Positions 1 through 7,934 of a stretch of 11,405 bases of DNA are shown piece after piece. The stretch is taken from positions 1 to 11,405 of the forward strand of contig JBCCMB010000091.1 of NCBI GenBank assembly GCA_039026555.1. Reading direction: 5' to 3'. The position numbers and the translations under genes were made by a program. This stretch comes from JBCCMB01 sp039026555 (GTDB lineage: Bacteria; Pseudomonadota; Alphaproteobacteria; Caulobacterales; Hyphomonadaceae). A model generated the notes under the pieces. The model was given only the letters and a program-made list of their open reading frames with translations. It did no database searches and was not told the DNA's origin. Positions within the stretch are counted from its first letter, which is position 1, and every line of letters starts with the position of its first letter.

Positions 1-44
1 AGCGCGCCGAGCGCCAATCTCGACGCCGCGATCTGTTCGTACAT
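1..44 (-). CDS. N-terminal fragment of unidentified leftward gene
   Basis: An ATG at 44-42 opens a leftward frame that stays open to the window edge. It encodes 14 complete codons beginning MYEQIAASRLALGA. A GAGGG ribosome binding site lies about 6 bases upstream on the minus strand, which supports a real start. The fragment is too short to identify. It lies downstream of phoR on the same strand, and in Caulobacter-type genomes phoR is followed by pstC-pstA-pstB-phoU-phoB, so a phosphate-transport or Pho gene is a reasonable guess. The guess comes from context only; the visible residues do not show it. Confidence 0.5.
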   Translation of the reverse strand, partial: MYEQIAASRLALGA

Positions 45-114
45 GGAGCCCTCTTAGCCGCGTTTGCGCCGTCCTGGCTGTTTACGGGTCTTCTTTGACA
101 CTTCCATGAAGGTT

Positions 115-130
115 TTGTCAGCAATGACAA
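115..130. repeat. Perfect inverted repeat TTGTCA-N4-TGACAA
   Basis: The arms TTGTCA (115-120) and TGACAA (125-130) are exact inverse complements with a GCAA spacer. A further TTGACA lies at 95-100. The repeat sits in the 149-bp gap between the end of phoR and the start codon at 44, so it could be an operator or a small hairpin controlling the leftward edge gene. It does not show the 11-bp direct-repeat spacing of a canonical Pho box and has no T-tract like a terminator. Its function is unknown. Confidence 0.35.
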
Positions 131-193
131 GCGGCGATCCGCAACAACAAGTCAAGGTGCAGATCCGATCGTCAAAATCAGCGCGCCCGCGCA

Positions 194-1702
194 TCAACTC
201 TGGTCGCGGAGACGTTCATCAAACGGCGCATCGTTGTCGGTATCGGCCTCGCCCAACTCGACGTTTGAGGGCTCATAATTTGGAAGCAACACGCCGAACG
301 CCGCTCCGGCGCCGCTGACGCTCTCCACGAGAAACTCGCCTCGATGACGCGTTACCACGTGCTTCACGATCGCAAGCCCCAAACCGGTGCCGCGCTTCAG
401 TCCTCGTCCGGGATCCACGCGGTAGAAACGTTCCGCTAAACGCGGCAGATGACGTCGGCCGATGCCAGGGCCGCTGTCAGAAACGCGCAGAACCGCATAG
501 CGCATCGCACCGGCGGGCGTCCCAGTTTCATCAGACCGCCGCGGCGGTCCAAGCGAAGAGCCGGCGGGCGCTGACGCGATCGAAATGCGCGCGGCGTCCG
601 GCCATCGTCGCCCTGCTCGCGCGGCGGCCTCTTCGCGCGCCAAATCAGTCAACACTTCTATTTCAACAACATCTCCCGCACGCGAGTATTTAATTGCATT
701 GTCGATGAGATTTTGCGCCACTTGGGTGAGCTCATCACGCACGCCTGCGACCAAGACGCCACTGGCGGGACCAGAAATACGCAATCGAACATCGCGTTCT
801 TCAGCAAGCGGCGTCAGCGCGTCCCCCACTTCGCTGACAACCGCAGCCAAGTCGGCCATGGTTTCCGGCGGTTTATGCTCGGTCAACTCAATGCGCGACA
901 GCGACAAAAGATCATTGATCAAGCGGCGCATGCGTTCGGTCTGGCCATGCATAATTTCTAAGAAACGATCCCAGGCCTCGTGGTCGTCGCGCGCCGGACC
1001 GCGCATGGTCTCGATGAAACCAGCAAGCGAGGTCAGCGGCGTACGCAATTCGTGGCTGGCGTTCGCCAGAAAATCGGCGCGAGAGAGCTCCGCACGTCTA
1101 ATATCCGTGAGATCGTGCATGGTCAGCAAGACGCCCGAACCGCCTTCGCTGTGAACCAGCGCCGCGACGCAGGCGTAGAATACATCGGTCTCGTCTCGTT
1201 CCATGAACTCGAACATCTGCGCGTCGCCCGTCTCGCGCGCGTCTTCTACGGCGGTTAAGACTTCGGGGCGACGCACAACGGCGGACAGGAGCGGCTCCTG
1301 CCCGACAAAGCGGAATCTGCGGCGAGCTTCCGCATTCGCGATCTCAATCCGCCCATCCGCGTCGACAAACAAAGTCGGCTCCGGCAACGCTTCGATGAGC
1401 GCCGCGCGAACCGCCCGTTCGCTTTCTATCTTGAGTTCGACGGCGTCCGCCGCAGCGACGTCCGTATCGTCCTTACCCACCACCTCGTAATCCGACGTGC
1501 CGATAAAATAGGCGAGCGCGCCCATCGCGAAAATCGCCGGGGCGACAAGCGCGGCCCACGCCTCTACGAGACCAAACAGACCAAACACGGCGAACAACGC
1601 GCCGGCGCCGGCGCAGAGTACAATAAAATCGGCGCTCCGTTTGCGTCTCGAAATGTCCGCAAACACGCTCGCCGGGCGCTTTTGAGCGGGGTCTATATTC
1701 AT
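194..1702 (-). CDS. phoR: PhoR-type phosphate-regulon sensor histidine kinase
   Basis: Membrane-bound sensor kinase that would autophosphorylate on histidine and pass phosphate to a PhoB-type regulator. With the ATG at 1702 it has 502 residues. Two hydrophobic segments (about 24-48 and 50-67) follow a basic N-terminus. A PAS-like region (about 97-205) follows, then the H-box FLANASHELRTPL with phospho-acceptor His217 and the downstream MRRLINDLLSLSRIE. The ATPase domain shows an N-box (NLIDNAIKYS, about 331-340), G1 (DSGPGIG, about 409-415) and G2 (GTGLGLAI, about 438-445). The H-box and its flanks are typical of PhoR rather than of other kinases. A TTG at 1762 would add 20 residues; I prefer the ATG because it places the first membrane segment near the N-terminus as usual, though its GGGAG site is rather far (14 bases). 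An Ala/Pro/Arg-rich insertion of about 45 residues separates the N-box from G1. The partner phoB is not in the window. Confidence 0.88.
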   Translation of the reverse strand: MNIDPAQKRPASVFADISRRKRSADFIVLCAGAGALFAVFGLFGLVEAWAALVAPAIFAMGALAYFIGTSDYEVVGKDDTDVAAADAVELKIESERAVRAALIEALPEPTLFVDADGRIEIANAEARRRFRFVGQEPLLSAVVRRPEVLTAVEDARETGDAQMFEFMERDETDVFYACVAALVHSEGGSGVLLTMHDLTDIRRAELSRADFLANASHELRTPLTSLAGFIETMRGPARDDHEAWDRFLEIMHGQTERMRRLINDLLSLSRIELTEHKPPETMADLAAVVSEVGDALTPLAEERDVRLRISGPASGVLVAGVRDELTQVAQNLIDNAIKYSRAGDVVEIEVLTDLAREEAAARAGRRWPDAARISIASAPAGSSLGPPRRSDETGTPAGAMRYAVLRVSDSGPGIGRRHLPRLAERFYRVDPGRGLKRGTGLGLAIVKHVVTRHRGEFLVESVSGAGAAFGVLLPNYEPSNVELGEADTDNDAPFDERLRDQS

Positions 1703-1783
1703 TACGCGGCGCTGTTCTCCCTCGATTCCAAAATAAATCCGCCTATCTATAGAGAAATTCAAACAAGGTTCATGCTTTTGCCT

Positions 1784-1818
1784 ATCATAAGTCAGAATTC
1801 ATGTCCCTTTTGCGTCAG
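1784..1818 (-). promoter_or_regulatory. Candidate phoR promoter with degenerate Pho box
   Basis: On the minus strand CTGACGCAAAAGGGACAT (1818-1801) resembles the 18-bp Pho box, two CTGTCAT-like 7-mers offset by 11 bases. By eye it matches about 11 of 18 positions. It is followed 11 bases later by TATGAT (1789-1784), a good -10. That spacing is what PhoB-activated promoters use, where the box replaces the -35 element. Transcription would start near 1777, just upstream of both candidate phoR starts. The match is weak and could be chance. Confidence 0.35.
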
Positions 1819-1846
1819 TGCGCGTGCGACAATCGACAGACGGTAA

Positions 1847-1863
1847 TTATTGTTTTTCAATAA
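1847..1863. repeat. AT-rich inverted repeat TTATTG-N5-CAATAA
   Basis: Perfect 6-bp arms (1847-1852 and 1858-1863) flank a TTTTT spacer midway between the leftward phoR promoter candidate and the rightward efflux promoter candidate. It may be a regulator site or merely the AT-rich core of a divergent intergenic region. It is too weak to act as a terminator. Confidence 0.3.
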
Positions 1864-1868
1864 AAACT

Positions 1869-1899
1869 GTTTGACAAACGATATGCATGATCTTACTAG
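1869..1899 (+). promoter_or_regulatory. Candidate efflux-operon promoter with overlapping palindrome
   Basis: A consensus -35 TTGACA (1871-1876) is followed after 17 bases by TACTAG (1894-1899), a moderate -10, predicting a start near 1905 and a leader of about 90 bases before the ATG at 1994. The -35 lies inside the perfect odd palindrome GTTTG-A-CAAAC (1869-1879). A repressor bound there would block RNA polymerase, the usual layout for TetR- or MarR-controlled efflux operons. No repressor gene lies in the window, so the regulator is unknown. Confidence 0.5.
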
Positions 1900-1993
1900 A
1901 CGGTTGATGGGCGCAGTCCTAGCAATTCTGCCCGCCGCCGTGGGTGTCGCGCGGCGACGGAAACACACGCAAAGTAACGGGAACGCATAAAGA

Positions 1994-3457
1994 ATGGCCG
2001 ACAGGCGAAGGACAGACGGTATACTTGGACTCGCGGCGATGGCGTTCGCGTCTGGCTGCGCAACTCACGCCAACGTCCCGGGTCCGAAAGAGGCTGGGCT
2101 GCCCGATACGCCGGATGCTTGGGCGGTGGATCTGGAAAAGGCGGCGCCGGCGTCCGACTGGATCGATCAGTTCGGATCGGAGCAGCTGACCGCACTGATC
2201 GGCGAATCGCTCGGCGAAAATTTTGATCTCGCCGCCGCAGCGGCGCGAGTGGAAGCGTCCAACGCGTCGGCGCGCGCTGCCTTCGGCCGCAGCCTGCCAT
2301 CCGTGAACGCCACCGGCTCAGGCGGTACGTCGCGGACCGTGTTTGAAGTCGCAGGAGCGCCGCAAAGCACCGACGCCGCCGTCTATGACTGGGGTCTGAG
2401 CGCCAGCTGGGAAGCCGATCTTTGGGGCCGCGTCTCAAACACCGTTAACGCGGCCCGCGCCGATTTGCTGGCGTCGGAAGCTGATTTCGCCGCGGCGCGC
2501 CTGTCGATCGCGGCGAGTACGGCGACGGCTTGGATTTCTTTGTCGAACGCCATCGCACAACGCGACCTTTCCGAAGATGAGCGCGTCGCGCGGCAAAGAT
2601 CCCTGGCGCTGACCGAACGTCGTTTTTCCAGCGGGTTATCGACAGCGCTCGACGTGCGCCTGGCGCGCAGCGCAGAGGCGACGGCGCGGTCCAACATCGC
2701 CAGCTCGGAACAAGCCGTAGACGATGCGTCTCGCGCGCTGGAAACCCTGCTCGGGCGATATCCCTCGGCGCAAATCGACGCTCCTGAGACCTTGCCGGAA
2801 TTACCGCCGATACAAACCGGCGGCGAGCCGGCGGATCTTCTGGCGCGACGCCCAGACATCGCAGCGGCCGAAGCGCGCTTGGCGGCGTCCGGCCTGCGTG
2901 CGGATATCGCACGCGCATCGCTCCGGCCGTCTTTGAGCTTTTCCGCCAATATCGGCGTGAGCGATGACGATTATGAAAATCTGCTCGACGCGGATTACAT
3001 CGCGGGTCGGCTGTTGGCCAACCTCGCCGCGCCGATCTTTAACGGCGGCGCGCTAAAAGCGGACGCGGAAAGCGCAGAGGCGCAAGCGCGCGTCAACGCC
3101 GCGACATACGCTCAAACGGTTCTCAACGCCTGGCGCGAGGTGGAAGAAGCGCGATCCGCGGATCTGTCCTTCGCGCTGCAGGAATTGGCGCTGGAGGACG
3201 CTTTGGTCGAAGCTCAAGCGGCCGAAGCCTTGGCTGAACGCCAATATCAGCGCGGTCTGATCTCGATTTTCGACCTCATCGATGCGCAAACCCGCCGCAT
3301 CAGCGCGGAACGGCAATTGACGACCGTCAATGCGTCCCGCGCCATTAATCGCGTTGAATATCATCTCGCGCTTGGCGGCGGCGGCGCAGCGGCGCTCGTC
3401 CCAAACACCGCTCCAACATCACCTGAAGATAAGTCTCAAGAAAGTCTGCAGCCATGA
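1994..3457 (+). CDS. NodT/OprM-family outer-membrane efflux lipoprotein
   Basis: Outer-membrane channel of a tripartite efflux pump; as a trimer it forms a beta-barrel with a periplasmic alpha-helical tunnel that docks onto the adaptor. At 487 residues it is a usual length for the family. An Arg-rich N-terminus and short hydrophobic stretch end in AFASGC, so Cys22 is the likely lipid-modified residue after signal peptidase II cleavage. Two outer-membrane efflux repeats follow (about 60-255 and 280-460). Family signatures include YDWGLSASWEADLWGR (about 131-146), RRPDIAAAEARLAA (285-298) and FDLIDAQTRRISAERQL (426-442). An in-frame TAA at 1988-1990 fixes the start at 1994; the ribosome binding site there is weak. 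The stop overlaps the adaptor start (ATGA), indicating translational coupling. The substrate cannot be read from sequence. Confidence 0.93.
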   Translation: MADRRRTDGILGLAAMAFASGCATHANVPGPKEAGLPDTPDAWAVDLEKAAPASDWIDQFGSEQLTALIGESLGENFDLAAAAARVEASNASARAAFGRSLPSVNATGSGGTSRTVFEVAGAPQSTDAAVYDWGLSASWEADLWGRVSNTVNAARADLLASEADFAAARLSIAASTATAWISLSNAIAQRDLSEDERVARQRSLALTERRFSSGLSTALDVRLARSAEATARSNIASSEQAVDDASRALETLLGRYPSAQIDAPETLPELPPIQTGGEPADLLARRPDIAAAEARLAASGLRADIARASLRPSLSFSANIGVSDDDYENLLDADYIAGRLLANLAAPIFNGGALKADAESAEAQARVNAATYAQTVLNAWREVEEARSADLSFALQELALEDALVEAQAAEALAERQYQRGLISIFDLIDAQTRRISAERQLTTVNASRAINRVEYHLALGGGGAAALVPNTAPTSPEDKSQESLQP

Positions 3458-4743
3458 CCCGCAATCGCGCCCTGGCCCTCCTACTCACGATCGCCCTGCC
3501 CGTTGGCATTATTGCTGCGGGCTTTCTCACCAATATCGTATTGGGCGCATTGAAGGAAAAACCCGAGGAAGCGGCGGAAGGTCCGCGCGGTCTGCCTGTT
3601 TTCGTTGACGGCATGAGCCGGCAAGACGTGTCGCTGACGGTGGCGTCGCAAGGTGAAGTCACCCCACGGCGCGAGGCGAATTTGTCCGCTCAGATCTCCG
3701 GTAAAGCGGTTTACGTTTCGCCCAACCTGGAAGACGGCGGCTTTGTGCGCCGCGGCGAAATTTTGATGCGCATCGACGACGCTGATTACAAGCTCGCCAT
3801 GGTGCGGGCGGAAAGTACAGTAGCGACCGCGCGCCAATCGCTCGCGCTTGCAGAAGCGGAAGCTGACAACGCTCGCAAAGATTGGGAAGAAATCGGCGTC
3901 GGCGTGCCCTCCCCGCTTGCTCTGCGTCAACCGCAATTGGAAGAAGCGCGCGCTGGTTTAGCCGCCGCAGAAGCGCAAGCTGAAGACACCGCGCTGCAAT
4001 TGGCGCGTACCGCGGTGCGCGCGCCCTTTGACGGCCGCGTCCAATCTAAAATGATCGAGGTCGGCCAATACATTTCGCCTGGCGTCACGATCGCCAGCGT
4101 ATTTTCTACGGACGTGGTGGTCGTCGAGCTTCAGTTATCAAATGATGAGCTCGCCGACATTGGTTTATCCTTGGCTTTCACCGCAACGGCGGACGATCCT
4201 GGTCCCGCCGTCATTTTGTCGAACCGCGCCGGCGGCGTCCGTAATGAGTGGCGCGGCGTGATCATGCGAACCGGCGCGCGCGTGGACAGCACGACCCGCC
4301 TTGCGTCAGTTTTCGTCGAGGTCGCCGATCCTTTCGGAGAAGGGTCGGACGACGGCGCGCCGCTGGCGCCTGGCTTGTTCGTCAACGCCAGCATCGAAGG
4401 CCGAATGATCGAAAATGTGCTGACAGCGCCTCGGGCGGCGCTGCGCAGCGGCGATCTGGTCTATGTCATTGAAGACGCCCCGCCCGCAGGCTTTGAGGCC
4501 GCCGACGATTTATCGGAAGACGAGGCGTATATGCACATTCGCCAAGTCGATGTGCTTCGCTCGACGCCCGAAAGCGTGTATGTCAGATCTGGTCTGGATG
4601 ACGACGCCCTTGTCATCGTATCGCCGGTGCAAGCTGCGGCCAACGGCATGCGCGTTTTGGTTGTCGACGGGCAAGGTTCGCGTCCTACCTCTGATACAGG
4701 CGTGATCGCGAGCGCGCCCGGCAATTCAGGAGCAGCGCAATGA
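3454..4743 (+). CDS. HlyD/AcrA-type periplasmic adaptor of RND efflux pump
   Basis: Membrane fusion protein of 429 residues that bridges the RND pump and the outer-membrane channel. An N-terminal hydrophobic segment (about 7-31) anchors it in the inner membrane; no lipobox is visible. A first half-lipoyl region (about 72-110, VRRGEILMRIDDADYK) leads into an alpha-hairpin rich in Ala/Glu/Gln (about 112-186). The second half-lipoyl motif VRAPFDGRV (188-196) follows, then beta-barrel strands with TRLASVFVEV (281-290) and a membrane-proximal domain (about 320-405). The hairpin is short, like those of adaptors that meet a long outer-membrane tunnel. The tail after about 405 is Ser/Gly/Ala-rich and probably disordered. 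Both ends overlap neighbouring genes by four bases, so its dose is tied to theirs. No residues expected for the fold are obviously missing. Confidence 0.93.
   Translation: MTRNRALALLLTIALPVGIIAAGFLTNIVLGALKEKPEEAAEGPRGLPVFVDGMSRQDVSLTVASQGEVTPRREANLSAQISGKAVYVSPNLEDGGFVRRGEILMRIDDADYKLAMVRAESTVATARQSLALAEAEADNARKDWEEIGVGVPSPLALRQPQLEEARAGLAAAEAQAEDTALQLARTAVRAPFDGRVQSKMIEVGQYISPGVTIASVFSTDVVVVELQLSNDELADIGLSLAFTATADDPGPAVILSNRAGGVRNEWRGVIMRTGARVDSTTRLASVFVEVADPFGEGSDDGAPLAPGLFVNASIEGRMIENVLTAPRAALRSGDLVYVIEDAPPAGFEAADDLSEDEAYMHIRQVDVLRSTPESVYVRSGLDDDALVIVSPVQAAANGMRVLVVDGQGSRPTSDTGVIASAPGNSGAAQ
4728..4732 (+). promoter_or_regulatory. AGGAG ribosome binding site inside the adaptor gene
   Basis: AGGAG lies 7 bases before the ATG at 4740, within the last codons of the adaptor gene. 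It settles the RND pump start and shows that the pump can recruit ribosomes itself as well as through the ATGA overlap. Confidence 0.8.
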
Positions 4744-7700
4744 ACGGCTTAATCGCATTTTGGGCGCGTAACTCCGTCGCCGCAAACCTGTTAATGCTGG
4801 TCGCGCTGGTGGGCGGCGTGATCGGTTACAGCCGATTGGAAAAAGAAACCTTCCCCGCTGTTAATTTCAACGGCGTCGAGATCAACATCACATGGCCCGG
4901 CGCATCGCCTCAAGAAGTAGAGGAGCAACTCATCGTCCGCATGGAAGAGGCGATCGCGGACATTGACGGCATGGAGGAGCTGACGAGCATTTCGCGCGAG
5001 GGCTCGGGCACCGTCTTGATCAACACCAAGAACTCCACCGACACAGCAGTCTTCATGGACGAAGTGAAAAGCCGCGTCGACGCCATCAACAATCTTCCCG
5101 ATAGCGCTTATGAGCCGCAAGTGCTGCGTTGGCGGGAGACGCAGCCTTATGGCGGGATCGTTCTTAGCGGCGATATCGATCTTCGCGAGCTGAAACGTGA
5201 GGCCGAAAAACTACGCGATCGGCTATCGCAGATTCCGGGCGGCGAATTGGCCGAAGTCAATGGCATTTTGGGCGAAGAAGTCACCATCGAAGTATCTGAA
5301 GACGCGATGCGCCGGTATGGGCTGACTTTCGACAGCGTCGCCAACGCGATCCGGTCGGCGTCGGTCAACGGTTCCGGCGGCAGCGTGCGCACGCAGACCG
5401 GATCCGTATCATTGCAGACCCGGGCTCTGGCCGACACCCAGGCGCAATTTGAAAACCTAATCATTCGTCAGACGGCCAATGGCGGCGTAGTGCGTCTGGA
5501 CGATGTCGCCATTGTTGAGGACGGTTTTGTAGACGCCGATCTAGATGCGCGCTTCAATAAGCGCGCCGCCGCGTTTATCTTCCTCCCGCAAACCGAAGTG
5601 ATGGATCTCCCCGCCTACTCCAGGGCGATTCAGGAATTCGTCGAAGCTGAAAACGAAAAACTGCCGGGAACGCTCGAACTAGACATCCTTTGGGATGATC
5701 ACGACTTTTTCTCGGCCTTGATGAACATCATCGGAAACTCCGCCGTAATCGGTACAACGATGGTGCTTATTCTTTTGATCTTGTTCTTACGTCCGATCGT
5801 AGCTTTTTGGGTCGCTGTGGGCATCGTAACGGCCTTTGCAGGCGGCTTCGCGCTGCTGCCCTTCTTGGGCGTCTCATTGAACATTCTCAGCCTATTCGGC
5901 TGTTTGTTGGTCATCGGGGTCGTAGTCGACGACGCTATTATCATCGGCGAGAATATTCACGGCGAGGTGGAGCGAGGTAAAAACCAGGGGCTCCAGGCGG
6001 CCATCTCTGGAGCAACTGCGGTATCTAAGCCGGTGGTGTTCGGCGTGATCACCACGATGATCGCTTTCGCCCCATGGGCGCTTATCTCCGGACCCGAACG
6101 TCAATTCACGCAAAACCTAACTATAACCGTGATCGCGGCGTTGACCTTCTCGCTGATTGAAGCCTTCCTCATCCTGCCTAACCACTTATCGCACCTAAAG
6201 CCTCAAAAATTCGACGGCATGGGTGGCAAATTCGCAAGGTTCCAATCGCGCATCGCCGATAGCCTGTTGTGGGTTGCGGACAATGTTTACAAGCCTATTT
6301 TGGAAGCGGCGGTTAAATTCCGGTACGCGACGGCGTCGTTCTTTATCGCCCTATTCATCCTCGCGGTTAGCCTTATGCAGCATGGCTATGTGGTGATGAA
6401 AATCATGCCGGAGATCGAGGGCGATCTTATCTTCGTCAATATCGAAATGCCCAATGGCTCGCCCTTCAGCCGAACCATGGACGTACGCGACGCGTTGGAC
6501 CTCGGCGTCGACAAATTGCGCGAAGATTTGCAGGAGGAATATCCAAACGCCGACGAGGACGTGATCCAGGGCGCATCGATCATCGCCTATAACCGGTTTA
6601 TTGAGGCCTATGTCGATCTTTCGCCGCCGGAAACGCGGCCGCGCGATATCTCGACCAAGCAGCTCGCCTCTCGTCTGCGCGAACTGACAGGTCCGATCCC
6701 AGACGCTGAAGAGGTCACGTTCGACTTCACCTTCAACCGGCAGGACGACCGAATTCGGTTCGCGCTCAATCATCCGGATCTCGACGTGCTGCAAGCCGCT
6801 GCGGGGGATTTGAAGGCGAAGCTGGCAACCTACGCCGACGCCTATGATATCGGCGACAATTTGTCCGCCGCGGGCGAAGAAATTCGCTTGTCGCTGAAGC
6901 CCGGCGCCGAAGCGCTCGGCCTAACGCTTGGCGAGGTGTCCCGCCAAGTGCGCCAAGCCTATTACGGCGAAGAAGTGCAGCGTCTTCCGCGCGAGGGCGA
7001 CGACGTCCGCGTGATGGTTAAACTGCCCGAGGACGCCCGCCGCTCGCTCGACAGTTTGCGGGAGTTCCGCATCCGCACGAATGACGGCCGCCAAATTCCG
7101 ATGTTCGAAGTGGTCGACATCACATATGCGCCGGGCGTGAACGTCATCTTGCGCAATGAGCGTCAGCGCTCGATCGCCGTTTTCGCGCAGATCAATGGCG
7201 ATGAGCGCCAACGGATTACGAACGACATTGAAGAGAGCTATCTTCCTGAATTACGCGATCGCTATCCGGGCCTGGAAACCTCCGAGTCCGGCGCAGGAGA
7301 GCGCGAAGAGGCGTTTATCAGCGAGGCGATGATCCTTCAGGTGGTCGCCATTGTTGTGATGTACATCGTATTGGCGGTCGCCTTTGGATCGTACTGGCAG
7401 CCGCTTTTGATCATGACGGCGATCCCCTTCGCTGTCGCGGGCGCCGTTTTCGGCCATCTCTTCTTCGGCATCCCAATGGCGCTGTTCTCCGTTTTTGGGG
7501 TCGCAGCGGCCGCCGGCGTTGTTATCAATGACAATTTGGTCCTGGTCGATTATCTCAACAAATGCCGAAGATCCGGCGCCGGCGCCGTGCAAGCCGTGGT
7601 CGAGGCGGGCGTCATGCGCTTCCGCCCGGTCTTGTTGACGTCGCTGACGACATTTGTCGGCATTTTGCCGATGATCGCCGACCGTTCCGTGCAGGCGCAA

Positions 7701-7934
7701 TTCCTGAAGCCGATGGTGGTCAGCTTGGGCTGCGCGGTTGTGTTCGCCCTTTTCATCAGCCTTCTGCTCGTACCGGCGCTCTATGCGATTGGCGTTGAAA
7801 TTAAGCGGTATTTCGATTGGATGCTGCGGGGTACGCCCTTCCGGCCGATAGGCGGCACCTATGATGAAAGCGCGACGTTGCATGCAGGCGGTTCGGCCGG
7901 CGACTTGCCGCCCGCGACCCAGCCTGCGGAATAG
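4740..7934 (+). CDS. RND-superfamily inner-membrane efflux pump subunit
   Basis: Proton-driven exporter of the AcrB/HAE type, 1064 residues, which is full length. TM1 is at about 12-30. The first periplasmic porter region (about 31-330) contains the family start FPAVNFNGVEINITWPGAS (38-56). TM2-TM6 lie at about 335-485, with the TM4 proton-relay pair Asp397-Asp398 in GVVVDDAIIIGE. TM7 is near 530-548, the second porter region spans about 550-860, and TM8-TM12 lie at about 863-1020. TM10 reads GVVINDNLVLVD (Asn930-Asp931) where AcrB has a lysine. This marks a known divergent RND subgroup with a modified relay; I infer that it is still proton-coupled. The C-terminal 35 residues are polar. Substrates are unknown. 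It forms a translationally coupled operon with the two preceding genes. Confidence 0.95.
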   Translation: MNGLIAFWARNSVAANLLMLVALVGGVIGYSRLEKETFPAVNFNGVEINITWPGASPQEVEEQLIVRMEEAIADIDGMEELTSISREGSGTVLINTKNSTDTAVFMDEVKSRVDAINNLPDSAYEPQVLRWRETQPYGGIVLSGDIDLRELKREAEKLRDRLSQIPGGELAEVNGILGEEVTIEVSEDAMRRYGLTFDSVANAIRSASVNGSGGSVRTQTGSVSLQTRALADTQAQFENLIIRQTANGGVVRLDDVAIVEDGFVDADLDARFNKRAAAFIFLPQTEVMDLPAYSRAIQEFVEAENEKLPGTLELDILWDDHDFFSALMNIIGNSAVIGTTMVLILLILFLRPIVAFWVAVGIVTAFAGGFALLPFLGVSLNILSLFGCLLVIGVVVDDAIIIGENIHGEVERGKNQGLQAAISGATAVSKPVVFGVITTMIAFAPWALISGPERQFTQNLTITVIAALTFSLIEAFLILPNHLSHLKPQKFDGMGGKFARFQSRIADSLLWVADNVYKPILEAAVKFRYATASFFIALFILAVSLMQHGYVVMKIMPEIEGDLIFVNIEMPNGSPFSRTMDVRDALDLGVDKLREDLQEEYPNADEDVIQGASIIAYNRFIEAYVDLSPPETRPRDISTKQLASRLRELTGPIPDAEEVTFDFTFNRQDDRIRFALNHPDLDVLQAAAGDLKAKLATYADAYDIGDNLSAAGEEIRLSLKPGAEALGLTLGEVSRQVRQAYYGEEVQRLPREGDDVRVMVKLPEDARRSLDSLREFRIRTNDGRQIPMFEVVDITYAPGVNVILRNERQRSIAVFAQINGDERQRITNDIEESYLPELRDRYPGLETSESGAGEREEAFISEAMILQVVAIVVMYIVLAVAFGSYWQPLLIMTAIPFAVAGAVFGHLFFGIPMALFSVFGVAAAAGVVINDNLVLVDYLNKCRRSGAGAVQAVVEAGVMRFRPVLLTSLTTFVGILPMIADRSVQAQFLKPMVVSLGCAVVFALFISLLLVPALYAIGVEIKRYFDWMLRGTPFRPIGGTYDESATLHAGGSAGDLPPATQPAE

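Noticed and set aside
45..193. Pho box before the left-edge gene
   Set aside because: TGTCA-like words are present, but none are paired at the 11- or 22-base spacing needed.
64..318. 84-codon rightward frame at the left end
   Set aside because: It runs through the phoR-edge gap and into the antisense of phoR, has a basic low-complexity composition and no ribosome binding site.
585..1490. Several rightward frames antisense to phoR
   Set aside because: They mirror the strong phoR coding signal in a GC-rich genome and have Ser/Arg/Ala-rich translations with no recognisable domain.
7251..7883. 210-codon leftward frame antisense to the RND pump
   Set aside because: The translation is His/Arg/Asp/Gln-rich, as expected of antisense to membrane segments, and the pump reading is unambiguous.
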